Shown in pieces: positions 35,660 to 43,328 of a stretch of 48,732 nucleotides of DNA. Made by a program: the position numbers and the translations under genes. The number at the start of each line of letters is the position of its first letter. Within the stretch, counting starts at the first letter, position 1. The DNA comes from an uncultured Planctomycetaceae bacterium (lineage in GTDB: Bacteria > Planctomycetota > Planctomycetia > Pirellulales > UBA1268): the NCBI GenBank assembly GCA_903885565.1, contig CAISJI010000218.1, positions 1 to 48,732 on the forward strand. The letters are read 5' to 3'. The notes under the pieces were generated by a model, which saw only the letters and a list, made by a program, of their open reading frames with translations, did not search any database and was not told the DNA's origin.

Positions 35660-38023
35660 TCACTCGCAGGCTGGCACCTCACGCACCACCGTCCGCGGCA
35701 CGCAGCGGGTCACCGTGTAGGGGACCTGCGTCGGAACCATCCGGACCACATTCACCGTTTTGGTGTAGTGGACAGGACGGGTGGTGTAGACCGGCACCTG
35801 CTTGGTGCATGTCTCCTGCACCGTGGTGCAGACCTTGTAGGGCACTTCCTTCGTGCAATGCTCGGTCACCATCTTGCAGACCCGCGAGGTGCAGGTCTTC
35901 ACGCGTTGCTCGGCAACCATCGTGCAGACCTTGTACTCACAGGTGCGAACCTGCTCCTCGGACACCATCTTGCAGACCTTGTAGCAGCAGGTCTTCACCC
36001 GCTGCTCAGGCACCATCTTGCAGACCTGATAGGTGCGAACCCGCTGCTCGCTCACCATCCGGCAGACCTTGTAGCAGCAGGTCTTGACCCGCTGCTCAGG
36101 AACCATCCGGCAGACCTGATAGGTGCAGGTGCGAACCCGCTGCTCAGGAACCATCTTGCAGACCTGGTAGGTCTTGACCCGCTGCTCCGGCACCATCCGG
36201 CAAACCTGATAGGTGCAGGTGCGAACCCGCTGCTCAGGGATCATCCGGCAGACCTGGTAGGTCTTGACCCGCTGCTCCGGCACCATCCGGCAAACCTGAT
36301 AGGTGCAGGTACGAACCCGCTGCTCAGGGATCATCCGGCAGACCTGATACGTGCGAACCCGCTGCTCCGGCACCATCCGGCAAACCTGATAGGTGCAGGT
36401 GCGAACCCGCTGCTCAGGGATCATCCGGCAGACCTGATACGTGCGAATCCGCTGCTCGCTCACCATCCGGCAGACCTGGTAGGAGCAGGTGCGAACCCGC
36501 TGCTCAGGAACCATTCGGCAAACCTGATACGTGCGAACGCGCTGCTCTGGCACCATCCGGCAGACGGTGTACGAGCAGGTGCGAACCCGCTGCTCGGGAA
36601 CCATCTTGCAGACCTGATACGTGCGAACCCGCTGCTCCGGCACCATCCGGCAGACGGTGTAGGTGCAGGTCTTCACCCGCTGCTCCGACACCATCTTGCA
36701 GACCTTGTAGCACTGCTTCTCGACAATCGTCTCCCGCTCGTACCGAACGCAGTCAACCTGCTTCTCGGTGATCTCGGGGACCCACACCTTCTTGGTGATG
36801 GTGCGGGGCGGGCACTGCTCCTGGGTCTTCGTCACCTCACCGGGGTGATACACGCACTTGCACTGGCACTCGTCCCACACCCAGCACCCGGGCTCGCGGA
36901 CACACCGCGTGATCACCGGGCCGGGGATCTCGCAGGTTTCCGTTTCCCAGCGGCCGCCACACACCTTCACCGTCTTGGTGTAGTGGACCGGCTTGCAGAC
37001 CGTGCGACAGACATCCCGCTCGCGGGTTTCCCACACCGGCTTGCAGACCGTGTAGGGCACTTCCTTCGTCCTGGTCTCCGAAACCGACTTGCAAACGGTG
37101 TAGACCTGCTCGCGAGTTTCATACACCGGCTTGCAGACGGTGTAGGGAATCTCCTTCGTCAGCGTTTCCGAGACGGGCTTGCAGACGGTGTAGGTCTGCT
37201 CACGGGTTTCGTAGACCGGACGACACACTGTGTAGGGGATCTCTTTGGTCATCGTCTCATACACCGGCTTGCAGACGGTGTAAGGCTGCTGGCGGGTCTC
37301 ATAGACCGGCTTGCAGACCGTGTAAGGGATCTCCCGGCTCATCGTCTCATACACCGGCTTGCAGACGGTGTAGGTCTGCTGGCGGGTCTCATAGACCGGC
37401 TTGCAGACCGTGTAGGGGATCTCCCGGCTCATCGTCTCGTACACCGGCTTGCAGACGGTGTAGGTCTGCTGGCGGGTCTCATAGACCGGCGTGCAGACGG
37501 TGTAGGGAATCTCCTTGGTCATCGTCTCATACACCGGCTTCATCACCGTGTAGGGAATCTCTTTGGTGATCGTCTCCCACACCGGCTTGCTGACGGCGTA
37601 GTTGACCGTACGTGAACGGGTTTCCCACACCGGCTTGCTGACGGTGTACTCAACATCCTTGAACGACTTTTCTGTCTCGTAGCGGACGCAGTCGATCTGC
37701 CTCTGCTCGACAACCCGCTCGCAGATTGTCTTGTAGCAGGTCACTTCCTGCCGCTCGTAAACAACATCGCACACCGTCCTGGCGGGACTGGTGCACGATT
37801 CCACAATCTCCTCGCCACTGCCGGCGTCTGCCAAAACGCTGACCGGCTCTCCGGAGGATTCATGGTCAGAACAATCATCTCCGGCACTGTTGAAACCGAC
37901 CTGCGTCAGCTTCGCGGTGCCTTGTGTGTAGCTGGTCATCTCGCTGAAATCGGCGGCGGCGCGCTTGGGCGCCGGCGCGATACAGGCAAGTGCCAGCAGA
38001 CAACTCAGCCACGTGGTCTTCAT
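35660..38023 (-). CDS. Cys-rich YTV-repeat cell-surface protein
   Basis: 787 residues from ATG 38023 (GAGAGG upstream), which opens a signal peptide MKTTWLSCLLALACIA ending near AAA-DF; upstream codons to 38101 are excluded. Almost all the rest is repeats. Block A (about residues 122-338) has units like YTVCKPVYETMSREIP and YTVCKPVYETRQQT. Block B (about 437-725) has units like VCRMVPEQRVRTCTYQ and VCRMIPEQRVRTYQ. Each unit carries one or two Cys. A Cys/Trp-rich connector (CVREPGCWVWDECQCKC) separates them. Repeat proteins with YTV motifs are described as cell-wall components in Planctomycetota. The regular Cys spacing suggests cross-linking by disulfides. This member is short for the group. 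Base composition follows the repeats, not the genome average. Confidence 0.85.
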   Translation of the reverse strand: MKTTWLSCLLALACIAPAPKRAAADFSEMTSYTQGTAKLTQVGFNSAGDDCSDHESSGEPVSVLADAGSGEEIVESCTSPARTVCDVVYERQEVTCYKTICERVVEQRQIDCVRYETEKSFKDVEYTVSKPVWETRSRTVNYAVSKPVWETITKEIPYTVMKPVYETMTKEIPYTVCTPVYETRQQTYTVCKPVYETMSREIPYTVCKPVYETRQQTYTVCKPVYETMSREIPYTVCKPVYETRQQPYTVCKPVYETMTKEIPYTVCRPVYETREQTYTVCKPVSETLTKEIPYTVCKPVYETREQVYTVCKSVSETRTKEVPYTVCKPVWETRERDVCRTVCKPVHYTKTVKVCGGRWETETCEIPGPVITRCVREPGCWVWDECQCKCVYHPGEVTKTQEQCPPRTITKKVWVPEITEKQVDCVRYERETIVEKQCYKVCKMVSEQRVKTCTYTVCRMVPEQRVRTYQVCKMVPEQRVRTCSYTVCRMVPEQRVRTYQVCRMVPEQRVRTCSYQVCRMVSEQRIRTYQVCRMIPEQRVRTCTYQVCRMVPEQRVRTYQVCRMIPEQRVRTCTYQVCRMVPEQRVKTYQVCRMIPEQRVRTCTYQVCRMVPEQRVKTYQVCKMVPEQRVRTCTYQVCRMVPEQRVKTCCYKVCRMVSEQRVRTYQVCKMVPEQRVKTCCYKVCKMVSEEQVRTCEYKVCTMVAEQRVKTCTSRVCKMVTEHCTKEVPYKVCTTVQETCTKQVPVYTTRPVHYTKTVNVVRMVPTQVPYTVTRCVPRTVVREVPACE
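35850..36715 (-). repeat. 90-nt higher-order coding repeat, block B
   Basis: Within the YTV gene, units of 42 and 48 nt alternate to give a 90-nt superunit that is nearly identical in several successive copies (for example around 36120-36420). Shorter, more diverged units flank the core. Recent unequal crossing-over or slippage is the likely origin. Confidence 0.8.
37010..37660 (-). repeat. 90-nt higher-order coding repeat, block A
   Basis: Alternating 48- and 42-nt units encode the YTVCKPVYET repeats, again with a 90-nt period. The copies around 37260-37500 are almost identical. The same period as block B suggests a common origin although residues differ. Confidence 0.8.
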
Positions 38024-38384
38024 GTCTGCTGCCTCTCTCGAGGACGACTCCTGAAAAAGAAAGAAACGCTGGGGGTGGCGGGGAAGCTCCTCCTTCCCCA
38101 CACTCCTTAACCATCGACCACAAACTCACCGCAGGTTGACCACACAACCCAATCGCCTTCTCTTTTCCAGAACCCCAGGCGCCTTATATCCGCGCAAGTC
38201 ATCCCCACCGTCAGAAGGGCCAGGCGGTTGTGCCGGTTGCGCGGGTTTGGCCTTCCGCATCCCGAATTCAGCGGCGATGCCCCGCTCCAGCCGGCAGCCC
38301 TGAAATACCCCCTGCCGAACGCTATCATGGCTGCCGAGGCAGGCGACCCCCGCCCGCCACTGGCGACTCGCGGAGATTTCCTGC
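38024..38384. other. Divergent YTV/carA intergenic region
   Basis: About 360 bases without a convincing gene. Next to the YTV gene there is a stretch (about 38100-38165) with two related minus-strand motifs, TGTGGTCAACC and TGTGGTCGATGG, spaced about 20 bases apart, that could be an operator or promoter for the YTV gene. Short frames on both strands lack ribosome sites. No riboswitch or pyrimidine-type attenuator could be recognised before carA. Confidence 0.4.
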
Positions 38385-39536
38385 ATGGCACGGGCGGCGC
38401 TTGCGCTTGAGGACGGCACGGTGTATGTGGGCGACGCATTCGGCGGCATCGGCACCGTGTCGGGGGAGGTCTGCTTCAATACCTCGATGACCGGCTATCA
38501 GGAGATCCTCACCGACCCCAGCTACCGGGGCCAGATCCTGACGATGACGGCACCGCAGATCGGCAACTACGGCGTGAATCCCTCCGATGTGGAGAGCGGC
38601 CGGCTGCAGATGGCCGGCTTCGTCGTGCGTGAGGCGAGCCGGATTGCCAGCAACTTCACCTCCACCGGCACCCTCGGCGATTACCTCGCCGCTGCCGGAG
38701 TCGTCGGCATTACCGGCATCGATACCCGGGCGTTGGTGCGGCGGCTGCGGATTCGCGGGGCGATGACGGGAGTGCTCTCCAGCGAAGTGCTCGACACCAC
38801 AAAACTTGTGGAGATGGCCCGCACCGCCCCCGGCTTGGTCGGGCGGGATCTCGTAAGCGAGGTGATGCCGCAGCATTCTGCCGAGTGGACGCAAGCGCTT
38901 GACGAATCGGCCCGGCCGCTGGTGCAGCCGGGAGAAGGAGGCGTGATGCCGCCGGCTGCCAGCGGCCACGGGGAGAAGCATGTTGTCGCCCTCGACTACG
39001 GCATGAAGTGGAACATCGCGCGGCATCTGGTCAGCTCCGGCTGTCGGGTCACCGTGCTGCCGGGAAGAGCCTCTGCGGCGGAGGTGCTCGCCCACAAGCC
39101 TGACGGGGTGTTTCTCTCCAATGGCCCCGGCGATCCGGAGGTGCTCGACTACTGCGTGGCCACGGTGCGCGATCTCGTGGGAGCGGTTCCCGTCTTCGGC
39201 ATTTGTCTCGGCCACCAACTGCTGGCCCAGGCCTGCGGCGCCAAGACGTTCAAGCTCAAGTTCGGCCATCGCGGGGCGAATCAGCCGGTGATCGATCTGC
39301 TCTCGGGCAAGGTGGAGATCACCTCACAAAACCACGGTTTTGCCGTCGACGAAGCGACGCTCCCTGCGGAACTCGAAGTCACCCACCGCAACCTCAACGA
39401 CGGTACGATCGAGGGCTTGCGGCACACCAAAGCCCCCGCCTTCAGCGTGCAATACCATCCGGAAGCTGCTGCCGGCCCGCACGACTCCGCCTATCTCTTT
39501 GAGTCGTTTCAGACGCTGATGCAGCGGGCGAATTAG
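38385..39536 (+). CDS. carA: Carbamoyl-phosphate synthase small subunit
   Basis: 383 residues. The N-terminal CPSase small-chain domain is clear (ALALEDGTVYVGDAFG, GEVCFNTSMTGYQEILTDPS). The C-terminal class I glutamine amidotransferase has Cys274 (FGICLGHQ), His358 and Glu360 (YHPEAAAGPHDSAYLF). It releases ammonia from glutamine for the large subunit, feeding pyrimidine and arginine synthesis. carB is not adjacent; the next gene is on the other strand. GGAG lies about nine bases before the ATG. Confidence 0.95.
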   Translation: MARAALALEDGTVYVGDAFGGIGTVSGEVCFNTSMTGYQEILTDPSYRGQILTMTAPQIGNYGVNPSDVESGRLQMAGFVVREASRIASNFTSTGTLGDYLAAAGVVGITGIDTRALVRRLRIRGAMTGVLSSEVLDTTKLVEMARTAPGLVGRDLVSEVMPQHSAEWTQALDESARPLVQPGEGGVMPPAASGHGEKHVVALDYGMKWNIARHLVSSGCRVTVLPGRASAAEVLAHKPDGVFLSNGPGDPEVLDYCVATVRDLVGAVPVFGICLGHQLLAQACGAKTFKLKFGHRGANQPVIDLLSGKVEITSQNHGFAVDEATLPAELEVTHRNLNDGTIEGLRHTKAPAFSVQYHPEAAAGPHDSAYLFESFQTLMQRAN

Positions 39537-39555
39537 CCCTCTCTCCCCCCCCTGC

Positions 39556-40770
39556 TCAGAGGGCATCGTCGAGCGACCAATCCTGCCACTTCCTCGACAG
39601 CGTGGCGGTGGCGGGGGATTCGGCCAGGAGATACCGCTGCATCAACGGAGCCAGTGGCGTGGTGGCGGGATCGGCCAGCAGCACATGGCGCGGGGGCCTG
39701 CCCGGGGCATGTTCCTCCAGGGTTCCGACCCAGTCGAGCCCCACGAGCGTTTCCATCACCCCCTCCAACTGCCGCGGATCGGCATGGAAGTGCTTGGCCA
39801 ACTGGGGCAGATCGGCTCCATGGGTGGGGCTTGCCCGGCTATCGCGCAGGTGGCGGATCACCGCAAGGGCGAGTTCGAAATTCCTGCCGGGAGTAGCGGC
39901 AGTGAAATCCCCTCCGGCGATCAGGCCCGGGAGGCTGGCCACAAGCACGGCGCCGAGCAGCACGATGACCCAGGCGATGTAGATCCACAACAGCAATAGC
40001 GGCAGCGTCGCAAAGGCACCGTAGATCGCCGAATACGAACCCATGTTCACCATGTAGGTGGTAAGCAGGTGCCGCGCACCGGCCAGCACGAGCCCGGTGA
40101 AGATCCCACCCACAAGCGCATGCCTAAAGCGCACGCGAGTGTAGGGCACAAAGTGGTAAAGCGCTGTAAATCCAGCCACAGTGACCCCCGATTCCAGCAG
40201 GTTGAGAACCCTGCGCAGCAGGCTGGTGGGGTCGTTGATACTGCCACCGAGAAGTGGCACCAGTGCCTCCATGAGCACCACGCTGGCGGCGAGGATCAGC
40301 GGTCCGAGCGTGATGGCGGCCCAGTAAAGAAGGATGCGCTGTCCCCACGGCCGCTGTCGGCGGACCTGCCAGATGGAATTGAGCGAGTGGTCGATGGTGT
40401 AGATCAGCGTGACGGCAGAATAGATCAGCGCCGCGAAGCCGACTGCCCCGAGTTGGCTCGCCTTGGCACTGAACTGATTCAGATAGCCCATCACCTGCCG
40501 GGCGATGCCGTCAGGAATCAGGCTCTCCACCAACCAGCGTTCCAAAACCGTTTCAAACTTACCGAAGGCCGGGAAGGCGGTGAGCATCGCCAGCACCACT
40601 GTGCATAGCGGTACCAGCGCGATGATGGTGGTGAACGTCAGCGCTCCGGCCGCCTGCCCAAGATGGTCCTCCCGGAACCGCCGGTGCATGATCTGCGCAG
40701 CCTTCCACAGCGGCCCCTCAAGCAGCCTGCCGGCCAGCCCGCGCAGCTGTTCAATAATCTTGACTTCCAT
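39556..40770 (-). CDS. YihY/BrkB family membrane protein (UPF0761)
   Basis: 404 residues. The family core spans about residues 25-290 with some six membrane helices and the typical LGQAAGALTFTTIIALVPL, GAVGFAALIYSAVTLIYTID, and LLLWIYIAWVIVLLGAVLVA segments. Family members were once mislabelled RNase BN; their true function, perhaps transport or envelope related, is unknown. The C-terminal 100 residues form a soluble helical tail (LALAVIRHLRDSRASPTHGA, LPQLAKHFHADPRQLEGVME) that looks like a winged-helix domain, as in longer members. Convergent with carA, 18 bases apart. Confidence 0.9.
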   Translation of the reverse strand: MEVKIIEQLRGLAGRLLEGPLWKAAQIMHRRFREDHLGQAAGALTFTTIIALVPLCTVVLAMLTAFPAFGKFETVLERWLVESLIPDGIARQVMGYLNQFSAKASQLGAVGFAALIYSAVTLIYTIDHSLNSIWQVRRQRPWGQRILLYWAAITLGPLILAASVVLMEALVPLLGGSINDPTSLLRRVLNLLESGVTVAGFTALYHFVPYTRVRFRHALVGGIFTGLVLAGARHLLTTYMVNMGSYSAIYGAFATLPLLLLWIYIAWVIVLLGAVLVASLPGLIAGGDFTAATPGRNFELALAVIRHLRDSRASPTHGADLPQLAKHFHADPRQLEGVMETLVGLDWVGTLEEHAPGRPPRHVLLADPATTPLAPLMQRYLLAESPATATLSRKWQDWSLDDAL

Positions 40771-41116
40771 GACGATTCACTTTCGGCCGCGGTCCGCCTC
40801 CCGCATGCGCTCGCCCTTGTCAGCAGGCCAGCTGACCGGACCCCGGAGACCTCTCCGGGATCGTACCTCAAACCTGTGGCTGAAGCAGGCTATGAATCGA
40901 GTGGTTTGCCGCTGGATGCGGCGCCGGGCGAGCGGGCTGTCTGCGCTCCCGAGGGCCAGGGGTGACTTTTTCCACCGACAGGTGGACGCGTGGATCATGT
41001 TTTTTTGACTTTTTATCCCAGCGTGGCATGGTTAGGTTGGATCGGCGGCTGCATCCGCAGATCCGCCACCGGGATGGTTCCGGTGGTCCCCAGTATCTGC
41101 CACGGAGGATGATTTC
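40771..41116. other. Divergent intergenic region, YihY / Cys-rich protein
   Basis: About 345 bases without a supported gene. It holds a perfect 7-bp hairpin at 40842-40859 (CCCGGAG-acct-CTCCGGG), the minus-strand motif GTGGAAAAAGTCACC at 40961-40975, and an AT-rich stretch at 40999-41016 containing TTGACT (41005-41010), a possible -35 for the Cys-rich gene. No convincing -10 follows at normal spacing. Confidence 0.4.
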
Positions 41117-41644
41117 ATGGTTCGTTCACGTCTGTTGGGCGGTTTTGCCCTCGCCCTTGTCTGTGCCCTGGCTGGTCTGGCGTCGGTTGCCGACGCCGGC
41201 TTCGGCCATCTGCGGCGTCATGCCGACCCCACCTGTGCCGCACCGGAGCCGCTGTGCGCTGCCGATGCCGGGTGCACCGTCGATGCCGGGTGCGCCGCAG
41301 ATCCATCGTGTGGTTTTGAGCCCGGCTGCGGTGCCGAAACCTGCTGCCCCACGAATCCCTGCATCAAGTACCGTCACAAGCACGCCCACAAGCACAAACA
41401 TGATTGCGGCTGCTGCGAAGAGCCCACATACGAAACGGCGCTGAGCCCCACCAGCCCCGAGACGGGCTGCACAGTGGCTGTGCCGGTCTGCCTGCCGACA
41501 TGCTGCCAGGGCTGCGCCTGCCAGTCGTCGCGGTGCACGCTGTTTGGCTGCGGTCAGGTGCGTTACGACTATGCCTGCGGCTGCTCGGTGATTGTCCGCT
41601 TCGCCAAGCATGGTGACATCCACGTCACCTATGTCGGGTTCTGA
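41117..41644 (+). CDS. Small secreted Cys-rich protein
   Basis: 175 residues, not recognised. GGAGG precedes the ATG. A signal peptide (LLGGFALALVCALAGLASVADA) is followed by a mature region with more than 20 cysteines in pairs and short repeats (CAADAGCTVDAGCAADPSCG), a His/Lys cluster (KYRHKHAHKHKHDCGCC), then a Cys-rich end finishing CGCSVIVRFAKHGDIHVTYVGF. The pattern suggests a disulfide-bonded or metal-binding envelope protein, possibly a wall component like the nearby YTV protein. Small secreted Cys-rich proteins of this kind are common in planctomycetes. It has its own terminator and stands alone. Confidence 0.75.
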   Translation: MVRSRLLGGFALALVCALAGLASVADAGFGHLRRHADPTCAAPEPLCAADAGCTVDAGCAADPSCGFEPGCGAETCCPTNPCIKYRHKHAHKHKHDCGCCEEPTYETALSPTSPETGCTVAVPVCLPTCCQGCACQSSRCTLFGCGQVRYDYACGCSVIVRFAKHGDIHVTYVGF

Positions 41645-41651
41645 AGATAGC

Positions 41652-41799
41652 GCCTGCAGGGCCATCCATGGCCCCTGCAGGCTTGCGGTGGCCGGAGGGA
41701 ACGCCAAGGGTTCCCTCGGCCACCGGGGCTCGCCATCCAGGCGAGCAGATGGGACGCTGACCATGGCCCCTGCAGGCTTGCGGTGGCCGGAGGGACGCC
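41652..41799 (+). repeat. Hairpin cluster with 39-40 bp direct repeat
   Basis: Right after the Cys-rich gene come three strong hairpins: 41652-41682 (GCCTGCAGG arms), 41687-41724 (GGTGGCC-GAGGGAAC arms) and 41728-41746 (GCTCGCC arms). A direct repeat of about 40 bases at 41666-41705 recurs at 41761-41799 with one base deleted, duplicating one arm from each of the first two hairpins. No coding function. Likely an mRNA-stabilising or mobile palindromic element. Confidence 0.7.
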
Positions 41800-41831
41800 G
41801 ACCATGGCCGGTGACAACTGTTGATTCAATG

Positions 41832-41866
41832 GCCCGGCCGGGGAGCAATCCTCGGTCGGGCTTTTT
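41832..41866 (+). terminator. Strong rho-independent terminator
   Basis: A 13-bp stem (GCCCGGCCGGGGA pairing with TCCTCGGTCGGGC, two G-T pairs) with a four-base loop precedes TTTTT. It ends the Cys-rich protein transcript, after the hairpin cluster. Confidence 0.88.
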
Positions 41867-41910
41867 CACAGATACCAAGAACGTGCGAGATCGGTCGACC
41901 TGATCAACGC

Positions 41911-41999
41911 GCGATGGAGGCGGAGGGATCGGCGAACGCTCGAGGAGCGCATGCGACGAGACTTTTGCCGTCCCGCAGCCGAGGGCGGACGGAAGTCGT
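41911..41999 (+). repeat. Dispersed intergenic repeat, copy 2
   Basis: Same element and orientation as 24361-24449, again between a plus-strand gene and a minus-strand gene that converge. The central stem CGCTC-gag-GAGCG is perfect here. The right end touches the stop of the thioredoxin reductase gene. Confidence 0.8.
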
Positions 42000-42006
42000 A
42001 TGCGTT

Positions 42007-43080
42007 CTAGGCATGGCCGTGGGACAACCAGCGTTCGGCATCCAGAGCCGCCATGCAGCCTGTACCGGCGGCAGAGATCGCCTGACGGTAGTAGTCGTCG
42101 GCCACGTCCCCCGCCGCGAACACTCCCTCCACACTCGTCTCTGTGCGGAAGTGCTTCTTCCAGACGACGTATTTTTTGGGATTGAGTTCCAACTGGCCGT
42201 CGAGGAATGCCGTGTTGGGGGTGTGACCGATCGCGAGAAAAACGCCCGTCGCCTCGATTGTCGTCTCCTTGCCGGCATCGACCGTGCTCGCCAGCCGGAC
42301 GCCCGTCACCCCCTTGGCATCGTCGCCGAGAACCTCGGCCAGCCCGGTGTTGAAATGGATCTCAATCTTCGGGTCATCGTGGGCCCGCTGCGCCATGATT
42401 TTCGAGGCACGAAGCGCGTCGCGGCGATGCACGAGGTGCACTCGGCTGGCAAACTTGGCAAGGTAGGTCGCCTCCTCCACGGCCGAGTCGCCGCCGCCGA
42501 CAACCACGATCGGCTTGTTGCGGAATCGGGGTAACGCCCCGTCGCAGACAGCACAGGCACTCACCCCCCGGTTCTTGAACTTCTCCTCGCTCGGCAGCCC
42601 CAGCCAGTTGGCACTGGCGCCGGTGGCCACGATCACGCACTGTGCCTCAACCACGCCCCCTTCGCTGGGATGGAGCCGGAAGGGACGCTGCGAGAAATCG
42701 ACCTTGAGGATGTCGTCGGTGATGACGCGCGTCCCCATGTTGACCGCCTGCTGCCGCATCAGTTCCATCAACTCAGGTCCCGTCACTCCCTCGCCGGCAT
42801 GAGGGGCCATCATCTGCCGGCGCTCGGCCGGCAGGGCCGAATCGAGGAACTGGCCGAGATTGCCATGGGGGAATCCTGCATAATTCTCCACCTCGCTCGT
42901 CAGGGCGAGCTGACCCATGGGCAACGTGCCCGACATTCTGTTTTTCTCGGTGATGGCCCCCTCAAATACCAGCGGTTTCAGCTGCGCGCGGGCGGCGTAG
43001 GTGGCGGCCGACCAACCCGCCGGCCCGCTCCCGATGATGACTAAGGTTTCCTGCCGCACTGACGTTTTGGAGTTGCTCAT
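42007..43080 (-). CDS. trxB: Thioredoxin reductase
   Basis: 357 residues from ATG 43080 (GGGGAT upstream); the frame extends to 43149 with Arg-rich, unlikely residues. FAD motif [16 protein letters not shown] at 17-32, redox pair Cys176-Cys179 ([10 protein letters not shown]), NADPH motif [16 protein letters not shown], and the C-terminal FAD contact [21 protein letters not shown]. It reduces thioredoxin with NADPH in the cytoplasm. The protein is about 35 residues longer than E. coli TrxB, with some insertions near residues 80-100 and a short tail. No thioredoxin gene is adjacent. Confidence 0.93.
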   Translation of the reverse strand: MSNSKTSVRQETLVIIGSGPAGWSAATYAARAQLKPLVFEGAITEKNRMSGTLPMGQLALTSEVENYAGFPHGNLGQFLDSALPAERRQMMAPHAGEGVTGPELMELMRQQAVNMGTRVITDDILKVDFSQRPFRLHPSEGGVVEAQCVIVATGASANWLGLPSEEKFKNRGVSACAVCDGALPRFRNKPIVVVGGGDSAVEEATYLAKFASRVHLVHRRDALRASKIMAQRAHDDPKIEIHFNTGLAEVLGDDAKGVTGVRLASTVDAGKETTIEATGVFLAIGHTPNTAFLDGQLELNPKKYVVWKKHFRTETSVEGVFAAGDVADDYYRQAISAAGTGCMAALDAERWLSHGHA

Positions 43081-43223
43081 GCCGATATCCCCGCTGCTGA
43101 TGGATTTCCACAGCCGCCGGCTGCCGACCTCGGATCGACGCCGCGGCATTCTCTAGGCATGATGTACACGGTGGACTTCCTTCGGGAAACCCGGGGGCGG
43201 GAAATCACGGGCAAAGGAACAAA

Positions 43224-43328
43224 ATGCTGGTAGAAACAGCCCTGCGAGACATCTGCCACCCCCTCGACGGTCAGCGCCGTGAGCGTGCCGCACTCTATCA
43301 CTCGCCTGCCAATCAGGACTTCGCATGA
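43224..43328 (+). CDS. Possible 34-residue leader ORF coupled to cstA
   Basis: A short frame begins with ATG preceded by AAAGGAACAAA, a better ribosome site than that of cstA itself. It encodes 34 residues (MLVETALRDICHPLDGQRRE...) and ends in GCATGAGC, where its TGA overlaps the cstA ATG. The good site and the exact ATGA overlap suggest a translated leader that controls or couples cstA translation. The peptide has no recognisable family, and chance cannot be excluded. Confidence 0.4.
   Translation: MLVETALRDICHPLDGQRRERAALYHSPANQDFA

Noticed and set aside
35270-37615. Long plus-strand open frame (781 codons) rich in HRLADGVG-type repeats opposite the YTV gene
   Set aside because: It is the antisense reading of the YTV coding repeats. 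The minus strand has a signal peptide, a ribosome site and known motifs; the plus frame overlaps the transglutaminase gene end and both terminator hairpins.
35850-37660. Regular direct repeats that could suggest a CRISPR array
   Set aside because: The repeats are contiguous coding units with 42/48-nt alternation and no unique spacers; no cas genes are present.
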